Shown piece after piece: positions 34,224-47,283 of a stretch of DNA of 64,000 nt; positions within the stretch are counted from its first letter, which is position 1; each line of letters starts with the position of its first letter. The DNA comes from Mansonella perstans (lineage: Eukaryota; Nematoda; Chromadorea; Rhabditida; Onchocercidae). The stretch spans positions 310,001 to 374,000 of the forward strand of contig JBAMDO010000003.1 of assembly GCA_037074765.1 (NCBI GenBank), read 5' to 3'. The position numbers were made by a program, and so were the translations under genes. The notes below the pieces were generated by a model that was not told where the DNA came from, did no database searches, and saw only the letters and a list, made by a program, of their open reading frames with translations.

Positions 34224-35455
34224 TCTATCACCTGTTCACATTATTTAGTGATAAAATTTGTCGCTAAAAAATTGCAGGTCTATTTTTTATTCGCATAATT
34301 CTCTCTGATTGTTAATATGCTATCAGAATAAAAGATATCGTTTTTTCTTGTTTTGTTGGAAAAAAAATATTTTTTATATGTTAGTATCGAAGTTCAAGGC
34401 TTTCAGTGATTTAACAAATGATAACGATTTGCTACATCGTTTCAATTTATTTCTGACTTGTAACTTAAAATAATTTAAACGAATATAATCGAATGGAATA
34501 TTAATTGCTGAAGCACTGTATCATCATATCTTGTTCCCTTGGAAGAGGAATCAATTACTGTAAACGTTGCAATTACGAGCGAAAGTATTGTAATATAAAT
34601 TAAATTTGAAATAAATAATAAAATAAGTATATATACATATATAAATTGTAAATTAATCGCTGCACATTCCATATTATGTATTTTTTCTCTTTAAATTTAT
34701 AAATAATTTTCCCTACCTTATATTTTTCATAATTTTTAAAAAATGCCATGGACCAATTATATTATTTGTTTAATAGAAGTCAATAATGTTTTAAGTGATT
34801 TGAAATAAAGCTAAAAATTTTATACCTCTTGTTTAAAATTAAAAAATTAATTAAAAACTTTTTGGCATTTAACTTTTATAATATAAATCTGAAATATTTG
34901 CTGAACAAACGCATCATGCCTTTACCTGCCTGTCTCTCAATCTATCTATGTTATCTGTCTAATTGACGTAACTTAAGTCAATTTTTTTATAAAAATTATG
35001 CATTGATCGATCGGTTGGTCGAGGATCAATCAATCAATCTCAAAAATGATCAGTCATTTAGTATGTAGAATATTACTCAAATGATCATCTGATTAGAGAA
35101 GAAAGAAAATGAATGATACCTGTAAGAGTACCAATTCTCATCGAACACAACAGGCAAAATTACCTGCATTAAATTGCTTTTGATAAAAGTATCGATTCAT
35201 TTTACGGAGATCATTAACTGTAAATAACGAGAAAGTAACGTGACTGATTTAATGATTCAGTTATAAATTTATTAAGTACTTATTTTAATCGATTATTCCT
35301 CAATTTCAAAAATAATTTTTATTTTTCTATAAAGGAAATTTGCATGTTTGTATATCTCGAAAAGAAATATTGAAATTTTAAAGTTAAGTATCCATATCTA
35401 TATACCTGCGTATGAGCGTTGTCCCATCATTTGTTTCAAATGAATTTAAAAAAGG

Positions 35456-38400
35456 ATGTTTGGGTTGTGGCAATGTTTTGAGCGGTGGCGTGTTGATATA
35501 GCATATCGTTTGTTGCATTGCATTTATGGCCGTGAAGATTTCGAGCATCACTGGTATCCACAAATTCTAATTATGCAAATTGATGAAAATCCCGAATGGC
35601 TTGTGAATTGTCAAAAATTAATTGCTGTAGCAGAATGGATTAAGGATGGTGCAGCATCAAACATTGTTGCTATCTTATGCGAAGTAAAGTATTTTTGGTT
35701 AATTTAATAAATTTTTATTTTTTTCTTTTATCAACTTTTCGTTTTTTCTTTTTGAAGTATTCAAAACTTAACAATTTTTTTTTTGAAAGAGAATTAAGGG
35801 AGGAAAAAGAACAGCTTGATGGATAGTAATAAGAAATAAAAATAAAAAGTGAAGAAATATAGCTTGACGAGTAACAATAAGAAATAAAAAAAGAATATAG
35901 CTTAATGATTAACAATAAGAAATAGGAAAGAAAAATAGCTTGACGAACAAAAATAAGAAATAGAATGAATTTTGGAAAGGATTTTGTAAAACACTTATTT
36001 TGTAATACATTTACAAACAATTAACTGAAATAGGAACATTTGCTTGCCGAATCTATTTTCAATATTCGTAAATATTTAGGAGGAATTAAGACAAAATTTA
36101 ATCACAGGAAGAGCTTTTCACATACATATGTATATATATGAACTGAATAAATTTTTCAGGGACATACACAAGATCCAGATACCGGTGAATATTTGCGCTT
36201 AGTGGAAATTGCGGTGACACAACTGGTCTGAATAAAATTATTTTGCTTCTCCCTAGATTTCGTTTTGCATTTTGTTTTTGTTTCTTCAAATGAAGAGCTT
36301 TAGAATTCTCTTGAAAATCCAAAGTAAAAACACGAATTATTTATGAATTTTTCAATCAAATTTTGGTGTATCTTTTTACACAGCGCTTATTATTTGAGTA
36401 ATATTTATTGGTGAAAATTCTTTTTATAAATATTTTTTTTTAACTTTAATCAAAAATTTTTTCTCAAAAAAAAATTTTCACAAAGTTCATTTTATATTTT
36501 CTCATTGCTTATTTTTCTTTGTCGCTTTTTTTTTCAAATTCGATTTGTAATAAAAATTTTTGTGCTTTTTTTGACTTTTTTTCCATTTTTTAGATCGGTG
36601 GATCATGCCTCAATGCACATCACTTGGTTGTATCGTATGAAAATTTAAGCGAATTGGATGAAACCGCTTCAGCGGTAATTCAATGTTCCGGTTTAGGAAT
36701 TCTGAAACCAAATACGATTATAATTGATTTTCCGAAATCTGGCTCCTCATATAATTTGTTAGCAATTTGTTTTTGCAATTTTTTTTTTTAATTTCCATCA
36801 CTTCTTTTTCCGTACCACTAAAGAAATAGGTTAAATTTTTTTAAAAAAAAATTAAAAGCCCGTTTCGCTCCTTTTTTTCATTTATTTTATTTTTCTGTAT
36901 TGTCATCGTTATGACATTGAAAAGAATGTTTAAGCTAGTCGCACACTGTTTCAAAAAAAAGGAAATTAAAATTGTCAAAAAAGGGATTACAATCATTAAA
37001 AATTTCGTACAAGCTAAATAGTTTATTATAATTAATTAGTTTGGAAAAAATTTTAACAAAATTGTTAAAATAAAATTTTCTTTTCTCTTCATATGGGTGC
37101 TTATGTTATTAGATTTTAATAAGCCTAACAGGAATTAACATTTAATTTGATCATTTTTGGATGGAAAATTTTTTTTTTAACAATTCTGTTATTAAGTTTA
37201 TTTGCGGGGCAAGGCGAATTGTGGAATCGAATTGCAGCAGCGGCTGATAAATGCCTACTGATATGTAAAGGTGATTTATGGAAACCAGTGCCATTCAATT
37301 TGGCTGTAAGTTTTGATTATTTAAGTCATTTATTAGTTAATCAAACACCTAATTGCCTAATTACTTAAATGGGCTGGTAATGAAACAGTTGATATTATTA
37401 GTATATTGTCTCGAACTGTTTGATTATTGATAGCTGATAATTTATTAGTCAAAAAACTGAAAAAACTTCTTGCCAATCAAAAATCCAAATTAATTGTGGC
37501 AATTATTTCTGTATTGTTCTTACAATATCTGCTAAAATTAGCTATTGATCATATTATTTGATGATAATTAATATATTATCAATAGGATCAGTAATTTAAA
37601 AATTGAGGATAATTACTGATAATTAATAACCAAGTATATTTTAATAACTACGTATACGAGGAAAGTCAAATATTTGCCCTCTTACTTTAATTGGTCAGCT
37701 ATCTCAAAAATTATTTCTAAAGTTTCATAAAGTTCAAAATCAAATAATCAAAAAAAATTTTACAGTCAACATTGGATTTATGGTGGGTAGTGGAAAGCGA
37801 TAATATTTTGCTGTCCTTCGTTTATGTTATATGTAGGAATTATCGATGGACATTTACGAAGTAACGTGCAATTTATTTTTAAAATTAAACAAGAATCAAC
37901 TGAAAATAGCTACGATTTTAATAACAAATTGTTTCATTAAAATGTAAAAAATAGTATGTTTTACATGAGTTAATTTCACATTAATTAATCAATAAATCTC
38001 AACAAATATAAAATGACAATGATATACAAGAAATAAAATCTTTAATAAAATAACATTATTAAATAAAAGTATGCGTTTGTTTAGACTTCGGATATTTGCT
38101 GTGATCAAAGATACAGAAATTGAAGCAGTGAAAGATCAAGTTTCCAAGCGGATTCATCAGGCATCGCTAGAAGCCGATAGCATAGAATTTCGACCGGTAT
38201 CTGCCGATGATATTGCAGCTTACGGACGTATAAATGCTTCATTTATTTTTGTCATTTGTCTTGATTCATCAACATAATTTCTATTTTCAGTTTTTTATAT
38301 CAAATAACCTAAAGCATTTTGATTCAAATTTCAAATTTTCGACCATTATGCTGCATATATCAAGTTTACGCTGATATAATTATTAGTGATACAGTTGTGG

Positions 38401-39430
38401 TTGATATAATATTGTTAATAGTAATAACGATAGAGAAAACGAAATATTGAAGATTGCAAAGAATGATAATAACATAATCGTAAAACATAAATTTCAGGTC
38501 AAATTACTAGTGAAAATTTAAGTTAATGATAAATTAGCAAAAGCGAATATTTCTACCAGTTACCTTGATTTAAATATTTTCAAATTTAGTTTTTCATTTC
38601 TTATATCTATTCATTCATTTAACCTTTTACTATAGTTTAAATGACTTTGAAACATAAATTGATCTTTTCCACCATTACATGATGGAATTGCCAAAGTTTC
38701 TCATTTTATACAATTAAAGAATTTTAAATTTTTAAAGAGTTAAAATGAAAAATGATATGAAAATTATAAACATTGTGATCTCCCTTTCTCTTCCTGTTTC
38801 TTCTGCAACTAGAGCTGAATAAATTTAGTTTTATCAAATTTTTTTTAAAGCAAAATTTTGCTCACAAGCAAGAAAAGTTACGTGAAATTTCTAAAATTAG
38901 AAATTTTTATTTATAACTTTGAAAATTTTATGTTAAAGATCTTTCTCTAATTGATAATTAAATTTAAGTTGAATACCTTGCAATCATTTTAGCCGTCAAA
39001 CTCTCTAATCGAAATATGAAAAAAGGAGAGGAGAAAGGGTCAAAAGATACACGAATATATAAGGTGAATCAATGCTTACTTATAAATTAAGCCAATAAAA
39101 AAATTTTCAAATGTTTGGAAAACAAAAATAAATAATCCCAATAGGTGCTTGATCAGAAAGAAAAAAATCTCAGTGAATTTTTGCAAGCATTGAACTTCTG
39201 TTAACCTGAATATTCTGTAATTATTTTAATTAGTATAATTTAATTTGTTGCAGAATGATTTACCAATTGGTTTGAATAGTCTGATACGAAAAGAATCAGC
39301 AAATGCAGATTTAGTAGTGCTTAATCTACCACGTCCACGTGGCGATATGTCGGCATCGAGGCTGTTGCAAGTCTTAGATGCTGTTACGCATCAATTAACA
39401 CGCGTTGTTATTTTTAGACCTTCCATTTAA
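35456..39430 (+). CDS. SLC12-type cation-chloride cotransporter, C-terminal domain only
   Basis: Exons 35456-35683, 36160-36225, 36594-36757, 37197-37305, 37766-37860, 38070-about 38250, 39254-39430; roughly 335 aa. The series follows the cytosolic domain of SLC12 carriers in order: HHWYPQILIM (WRPQ-like), SGLGILKPNTIIIDFP (SGLGxMKPNTxxxGF-like), LDLWWVVESDN (DVWW-like), LRIFAVI, and a final ADLVVLNLPRPRGD before a short end. It most recalls SLC12A9/CIP1, but KCC-type is possible. No membrane domain precedes it: only 1.6 kb separates it from npp-9 and that shows no exons. The ATG at 35456 is in frame just after an AG with a poor pyrimidine tract. Junctions 36757/37197 and 38250/39254 are weak. 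It may be a 5'-truncated relic or a free-standing soluble protein. Confidence 0.65.
35810..35965. repeat. Tandem repeat in SLC12 intron 1
   Basis: Three to four imperfect copies of AATAGCTTGACGAGTAACAA-TAAGAAATA-like units of about 45 bp. Confidence 0.75.
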
Positions 39431-41320
39431 AAATATTTCAGTTGATAAATTTGATTTATAACTTGCTAAATCAAATTTTTATTTTTTTAAATTAGACTCT
39501 ATTCAAATTCGAATTAACCCAACAATCAATCTTTGTGCAGCATAACTCTTTTGCTACATTCATGTTATTTTATAATTACAAAATAAATTAATTATTCATG
39601 GCTTATGGAGTACATGTACCAGTTCATGTACAATGTTTATTTCTATTTTAGTCTGCTATTTATTTGTTGCAAAAAAATTTTTAATCTTAATTTAATGTAT
39701 CAGTAAGCTTTGTATTTGAGTACTTTGATCAGAAATTATTCTTCCACTTATTCTACCTTAATTCAAAATTGAATCTTGTTAGCATCAAAAGTTCCAATTA
39801 ATTAAGCGATTCTAAATTCTAGAAAATTCTCTCCAACTATCAATTTTAATTGATTGATTTTGTACAGCTGTTTCTAATGTTTAATTTCTAAATGATTAAT
39901 TCATACCATTATCTTCAACCTTTAGTAATATATTTATATTCTTTCGATTATAAGATTTTAATTTAAATTAATTGAATGTAAACACATTTTTTGGATTTTA
40001 TTCATTAGAAAAATTCAGTTGAAATAATTCCGAAATTCGTGATGATAAAATCATCAATTTTTGAGATTAATAATGATAAAGAGTCCTCAGAAATGTAAAA
40101 CACTGATAATAATAGTAACATTAATTATATCGAAATTTTTTGGCAAATTTGACAACTTCCTTGATTTCATTATTTATTTCATTATTCGTACATGTGACAC
40201 ATGTGACATGTGAATTACACACGATCACATTAAAACCAGGTGTTGAGAATTTTACATATCATGATAATGTATGGAAAATAATATTATTATATTTTTCGTG
40301 GCCTCCCTTATTTCAAGAAAAGAGTTTGCGCGTCCTTCTGAAATTTCACTGTCAGTAGTTATACCTCTGAAAGTGTCTCGCATGCACAACAAGACCCATT
40401 ATCCTTCAAGCAATTATCTTGGAGAAAGACAATCTAACTTTAAACTCGGGCAGAGAAAGCTCGTTTGGCCTTGCAAAGAGATCCATTTAAGAAAAGGATG
40501 TTTTAACTAAAACCTATGGGCTGCGTCATCATCATCCAAGCTCGTAGGCCCTGGAAAATAAATCTAAGGAGTGAAAGGTAAAAGGCCGGCCGAATATGTT
40601 GTACATCACCCAAAAATTCACTGCTTAGGCTCCAAAGATCACTTTGTAATGAGATGACATATGATATGAGAAGTTACACTGGAAGTCACGAATTGAACCC
40701 TGCATGCAGGCATTTAAGATTTTGGTCTATCAAGACTGATCCAGAAGATAATAATATTATTCGGTAACATCCTGGATCATCAAGCAGCATTATTTGCTTC
40801 ATATGATCGCCAGTTGGTAAGATGAAAAGAAAAATTGTTGTTCTGAAAGTTCAAAATGCGAAGAATTAACAAATTACATGTTGCTTTCAGCTAATGTTTT
40901 ATTTTTATTGTGTAAAATTACCGACTGGCATTTGCAGTGAAATTTGTTTAATAATGCATCAAATAATGGTACTGATAATTAAGCAAACAAAAAAAAAGAG
41001 CGGTATTGCAGAAAGAGTTAGATAGATAAGTTTTAAACTTTTCCCTTAAACTCTTCCTTTAATAAGTTAATTGATTACTCGGTCAATTGGATTGAAACAA
41101 CATTAATGTGTTTGTTTTGAAAAAGAAAAGAAAAGTTTAAAAGTTTAAGGGAGAAAGGAAGAAGCATGGAAGAGGAAGAGTGGAGGAGGTGCAGAAGAAA
41201 GTGCGGTAAGGGAAAAGGAAGAAATGAGGAAAAGAATGAAATTTGGTTCAATCTCTGTCAGTTGTTAAGCGAGGAGTTTCAGAAAGCTGGTTTAGTGATT
41301 TCAAGTTTAAGGAAAAAAAG
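39431..41320. other. Spacer with orphan secreted-like ORF and tRNA-like relic
   Basis: A plus-strand open frame at about 40140-40268 encodes a hydrophobic leader and then CELHTITLKPGVENFTYHDN before a GTATGG donor, but it has no ATG or acceptor and no partner exon. A GC-richer block at about 40500-40760 carries the tRNA-like element listed separately. I see no other coding signal. Confidence 0.4.
40677..40752 (-). other. Degenerate tRNA-like / possible SINE head
   Basis: On the minus strand, an A-box-like TGGATCAGTCTTGATAGACC is followed about 46 nt later by a B-box-like GGGTTCAATTC, near the spacing of tRNA internal promoters. The T stem pairs poorly, so it is not a working tRNA. A tRNA-derived repeat or tRNA pseudogene is possible; the B box alone could be chance. 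Confidence 0.3.
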
Positions 41321-44300
41321 ATGAAATCAATGCTTTTGCTTCTACTTTTCCTAATTAATCCAATTAATGGATGCATACATGATGGTAAAACTTACAAAGA
41401 TGGCGAAACATGGGTTCGTTTACTTTTCGTTTTCTCCATTATCATTACTGTAATTATTATGGTTACTATTATTTTTACTTACTAATATTGTTATCATTTT
41501 GCAACACTAATTTTTTTTATTTCTTTGAATTTTTGAAAAATTTAAAAATTTTAAATTTTTGTAAGTATTAGTTGCGAAAATTAGTTATGATACACATTTT
41601 AATATTCAATTTTATTTTGTTTTATTTTTGAATATTTTTAAATTCTAGATCGATGAAAATATTAGTAGGAAGGATAATTAAGACGTGTACTTTATTATTG
41701 CATTTTTTGTTTTGTTTTTCTCTTTGAGTATTTCAAAATTTAATTTATTAATTTGCTTCTAATTGAAAAAATATAGTAGATGTATATAAGTGAAAGATGA
41801 TGAATTTGCCGAGAATATGGATAATAATAAAATGTACATTACAGACAAGTTTTAGAGAAAAGAATTTTGCTAAATTTCAAGTGAAGTTTTAGGTATCGAA
41901 TAGCAATTTTAAACTTATAGAAGGATGAATAAACTTCTGAAAGTTGAGCATATACATTTAATCGTTACACCAACATGAGAAATTTGGGATATATGTATGG
42001 AATTAGCCAGAAGAAATTTTCAAATCGCAATAGAAAAAATCACTTAACACTCCCTAATAATTTGTGCTAATTTAATTTACACTAATTTCTGAAAAAATGA
42101 AATGGTTTTCAATCTATCAACATTGACTAATTTTAAGTATGGATGAAATTAATTAACATAAATTAATAACAGGTGGAAAAAGATGCGTTTCTGATGAGAT
42201 GTCAAATGGAGGAAGATGGTGCATCCTGGATGGTTGAGATAGCAGGTTGTAAGATGCCATCCGGTGCGACAATAGAAATAAATTCAAGTATGATCGATGG
42301 AAATTATGAATGGAAATGCATGAAGAATAATGATGGGCAAGTTATGATGCAAAAAACATTACATGCCAATGCAAACTGTGGTGAACATAAACGTGGTATT
42401 AATTTCTTTTTTTTTTTAATTGAACTATTAATTAATGGATTTTTATTTGAATTTGTCAACATTTCATTGGCAATAAAATTTCATTTCTTACCTTCTTTAT
42501 TATTTGGAAGAAAAATGTAAATTTTTGTTCAATGAATTTTATTTTTTTTGTACTTAAAATAAATTATATTTAATGAGTTCTTACCTGTTTTTTTTTCCAA
42601 ATGATATTATTTAGGTGAACAGTGGCGTGAAAAATCATTTCTATATGAATGTAGAGAGAATGGAAGACAAGAATTGGTCGCATGTTTCGCTGCAAATGAT
42701 GAACAAGTGAATGCTGGTGAATCAAGAGAAATTAACGGATATATTGTCAGGTAAGACAAATTTTGCTCATTTTTATTCTTTCAAATTTAATTTTACAACT
42801 AATTTTTACATGCATTTTTTCAAGTCGCACGGATTCTTTTATATTTTTGGACTTAGTTATTGTAAGAGTATTATTAAAGATTACATTATAATTATAAGTG
42901 GAACTAGTGATAACAGGAATATTAAACACGATAATAAGTAACAATATGAATGTTAAACACGATAATGAGTAACAGTATGAATGACAGTAAATGATGACAT
43001 ATGAGTTTGGATTGCTGTTTTTTGCCTTTAATTATATGGATAATACATCATTGGTTAATTCAAATAATGGAAAAATTAATATTTATTAATCAATATTTTG
43101 TGGAAAAAACCAAACAAAATATAAAATTATATTTTGAATTAAAACTGATTTGAAAATAACGACTTTGTTTATGTAACAATTACAAAATTATACCATCATA
43201 GAACGCTCCTATTTCTGCATTAACAATATCATGATCGGATGATGTAAATGCTTTAGTCTCGATATAGCTTTTGAAGTTCTGGAAATAGCTTCCGGAGGCT
43301 TTATTTATCCTTCATCGATATAGCGATATTAGAGTGTTCAGATTTGCAATATCACACTTTGGCTAAAGTATACAGCTATTAGCAGTAGGCTTATTTTTAT
43401 AGATGTCAAAAATACGAAAATGGCACGGTTGTAATGCAAGGTGTCCCTGTAGGATCCAAAGATTTGGAAGGCTTTCAGGCAGAATGCATCGATTCAAAAG
43501 GCGAATATCATGCTATCAGTAGGTATTATTAGTTACAAAATTATTAGTTAAAATTTTAAAGTATGCAAAACTTTTTGCAACTAAATTTTTTTTTTAATGG
43601 TGAAATACATCGTGGATCATTTGTCTGCTTATTTATTTTAATTATCCTTACTTATGTATTCAATTTTTACATAGTTATTGTTTCATCATATTTATACGTT
43701 AATTTTTTAGATCTTTCTAATTTCGGTCAAATTTTAATTTTCTTTTTGAGCAAAATCAATATTATACAAAGTTTGAGTAGCAATTTCAAATTCTTTAAAA
43801 TTCTTTATTTGAAGAATTCAAAATGAGATAAAATTAATTGTATGGAAAGAAATAATTTTCCAGAGTTACATTAAGTTATTACAATGACAGCTAATGATTG
43901 AATGATGCCTGAATTTGAGTAAAAGTTCTCTAAAATATGAATAATTGCAAAAACTTATTAAATTTGTGTTAAAACTTAAACTTGAATTAAATTTAATTGA
44001 ATATCATTTAATAAAAAGAAATGAATACCTTTTTATTGCAAAATTCTAAAATTACCTATATTTCATGAGATAAGTTTGGAACGATAAATTTGTTAAAAAT
44101 GCACACACACATATCTTCGAGCATTTCAGGATTAAACGAGGAAGGGTAAATTGATAAATAAATAGGGATTAAAAATAGATGGGTTAATTTAAAATAAAAT
44201 TATTGGAAATTTGCAATTGCTGTTGTTTATAATCATTATTATTACTGGTAATATTTTTTTACAGATTCAGTGTGGACAGTTGATGATCGATTCAACAAGA

Positions 44301-45024
44301 CATGCTTACCAAATGGTAAAATTGAAGTATTAAATTGCATCTCAAATGACGGTAATCCAATTCCACTGAATAAACCAGTGATCATTGATGATACTAAATA
44401 CACGTAAGTTTAATTTTTTTTTTTCAATTGCTACTGTAGCGATTACTTTGTTTTTCTCAATTTTTATAATTCGAAATAAATTTGATATTTATCATAAGTT
44501 CCTTTTCATGAGCTATACTTGCTAACGCATACTTCACTAAATTGCATTACTTGCAAATAAGTAAAATATGAAATACAATATTAGAAAAACAAATATGAAT
44601 ATGATTACTTTTACTTTTAATGAAATAATTTAAAACTTCACTTTTTTAAAATTTTATTCAATTTGCATTACTCTGTTAATAAATATGATAATAGGTAATA
44701 TAACACTAAATACATAAAAACAATTCGTTCAAAAAAAAAGCAACAGTATTTCATAATAGTAATTTCTAACTGTACTTCTTCTTTGAGGAAATATTTTAAA
44801 GAACTTTTTAACAATTAAACAATGTAAATTTAAATGATGAATTAATGTTTCGTCCTTTTTTTTTAGTTTGATAAAAATAAAAATTTCCTTTTCCCATTTC
44901 TTTCCTAAATAAAAAGATATTTAATTACTTAATTTAAAAAAAGGTTAAATTTTTTTTTTGCAGATGTGAAACAACTCCAGATGGCGCAATACGTTTTACA
45001 TCTGGTCCAAGTGATGATGCTTAA
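41321..45024 (+). CDS. MIG-18-like secreted cysteine-rich protein
   Basis: Exons 41321-41413, 42173-42395, 42615-42750, 43403-43518, 44265-44403, 44964-45024; 255 aa, all phases agree. A clear signal peptide (MKSMLLLLLFLINPINGC) is cut near residue 17, and the first cysteine follows at once. Three repeats resemble the nematode fibronectin type I-like domain of MIG-18: C-x-H-D-G-K-T-Y-K-D-G-E-x-W...C...C, then a CGEHKRGEQW unit, then a third beginning CIDSKGEYHA. Most cysteines are spaced as disulfide pairs. MIG-18 works with the ADAMTS protease MIG-17 in gonadal cell migration in C. elegans; this relative is probably an extracellular-matrix protein. Start chosen because the longer frame upstream would bury the signal peptide. 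Confidence 0.85.
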
Positions 45025-47283
45025 TGAACGGAAGGACGAAAAAAACATTTCAATTCATAGTTGTACACAAATATATGTGATTTATTTTTAGTTCACATAA
45101 TATAATTTTATTTTTATAAATGATTTTTGAAAATTTTTTTTAAAATTGTCATTGAGCATATAATGTTAGAGGAAAAAACTCTCTTTGATAATAAAATTAT
45201 CAGTGTTATTGAATAAATTTAGAATGATTGATGTATTTACCCATTAAGTAAGCAATATATCAGGAAAGGACAAAGTCCAATTCTAAAACAGATTAAGATG
45301 AAAAAATGAAAATCGAACAAATTTCAGACCTTTTTTTTTTTGCATTTTGCTCCAAAAAAAGAGAGAAAGCACGCATACAAATTTCTCGAAAAATTATTCC
45401 AGGTAGTTCTTGCTGGAATCCGTGAACAAAAGATAATAATTACGGTACTGTTGTTATTACAGTACTTTATACGGCACTGCTATTACGACACTTACATAAT
45501 TACGGTATCTACTTAAGAGTGATATATATTTTACAGACTTATTTTTTTCCAATACTTCTTTAATGTTTAATTAGCACTTTCAGCAGAAAATATTTCTGCG
45601 AATAATGTTTGCAATAAAGCGTTCGTACTTTTATATCAATTTTTTTCCCGGCTAAGAAATTTCAAATTTAAATTTGAAAAAGCAACGTTAATAAAACTTT
45701 AAAATTGAATAAACAATTCTCCAGAAAAAAAAAATGGGAAAAGCTTCATCTTTTTTTAAATTTATTCATTTTTTCCAAATAAAAAAAAAATTCGCATATT
45801 ATTTGAGTACTTAAATATTTGACCACAATTGAAATATCTGATTATCAAAATATATAAGTGTTTGAATATCAAAATATTATAAATTTTTCCAGGAAATTTG
45901 AATCTCAAAATATCGCATTAAAAAATTTGGATACTAGAGTATTCTGCTTGAAAATTTAAATATAGAACAATTCATTTGAGAATATAAATACCAAAATATT
46001 TGAACATGAATGAAAAACAACATTTGGTAGGTAAATAAGCTGTTTGCTTATAACAGAATGTTTCTTTTCTGTTATAGTACAATACATTATCAATGATAAG
46101 TTCCCTCTACTGTTTGACTATTATATTATTTACGATTTTTGTTATTCTAAAGTTATTATAATGATTTGAGAAAATCAGACATTTAATTTTTCATGTCTAT
46201 TTGCATTCTTAAGCATTAAATCATGTATTTATAACAATAACAGTTTAAAAGGTATCAAATTTTTGTTTTAATATAGTGGAAAATGAAAAATATTCTGTGC
46301 AGCAATCAACCAACTTCTGGAAAGCTTCGAGGAGATCTCGATAAAATAATTCTTCAGAAAAATTTCGCAAAATATTCTTCGGGAAAAAACAATTATCCCA
46401 TATCATGCAAAAAAATGCAGAATTATGCTAACATATTTTTTTGCTTTTGCGTGCCTAGCTAACAAATTAACATCAGGCATCAGTTTAAAAAAATTGTTAA
46501 CGAATTTAGTTCCAGTAAAATTGTAAATTGCATCACAATTCTTATGCGGATATTTTCCAATAATTTTATAATAAAAGATATTTTCTAATTACTAGAAGAA
46601 TTTGAAACATGAGAAATTTCAAAAGTTTTTTAAAAAACTCATTGTATTTCAAGTTATTTGATTTCTGTTGTTTTCATGTAATGGGAAGACACTAAATAAA
46701 ATGCGAAAAATTTATGTTAAATTAATAAGATTTTTATCATTTCTCTAATCATAGAATAAAAACCAAGTGAGTTGTCCAATACAATACAATTAGTTGCTTT
46801 ATTTTTTCGTGATCTGTTTTTCAAAGTTCATGAATGATCTGTTTTTCAAACTTAATTGAGAAAAAAGAGATATAAGAGAAAAAAGAGATTTATCTGCACT
46901 ATACGCTGCAAGCTGCATCTCTAAATTTTGTTACAGAAAAGTGTTTAAAAATCAAACAAGGAGAAAAGCAATTGGCTCTAAAAATTTTCTCAAAAAGAAG
47001 ACCGAATCGATTTAGATATGAGAAAAGTTAATGGCACATAAACGACAAGATAATCGAATAAAACACAAGTTTTGGTTAAATTGATCATTCTCAACAAATT
47101 TTTTCAACTAAAAAGAATAAAATTTTGAAAAAAAATAGAAGACTTATCAACTATATAAAAACAATCGAATATTATTCCATTTAAACAAGATTAAATTTTT
47201 TCTGTTAAATTTAATTCCCGTCGTTAACTGAGAACCAGTACAAATAAAACAAATCTCTTTAAAAAAAATTTTTTTGTGAAATT
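45025..47283. other. AT-rich intergenic spacer between convergent genes
   Basis: 2.26 kb between the converging 3' ends of the MIG-18-like gene and the repeat protein. I see only AT-rich sequence and homopolymer runs, with no exon, RNA or repeat array. Confidence 0.6.

Larger units (their letters stand above)
33837..35455. other. Spacer after npp-9, duplicated 3' end
   Basis: No coding exons found; in particular none of the membrane-domain exons expected ahead of the SLC12 gene. A 55-60 bp segment is duplicated at 34024-34083 and 34164-34223, each with AATAAA. Confidence 0.6.

Noticed and set aside
40140..40268. Signal-peptide-like frame ending TLKPGVENFTYHDN
   Set aside because: No ATG, no acceptor and no downstream exon in phase could be found, so not called as a gene.
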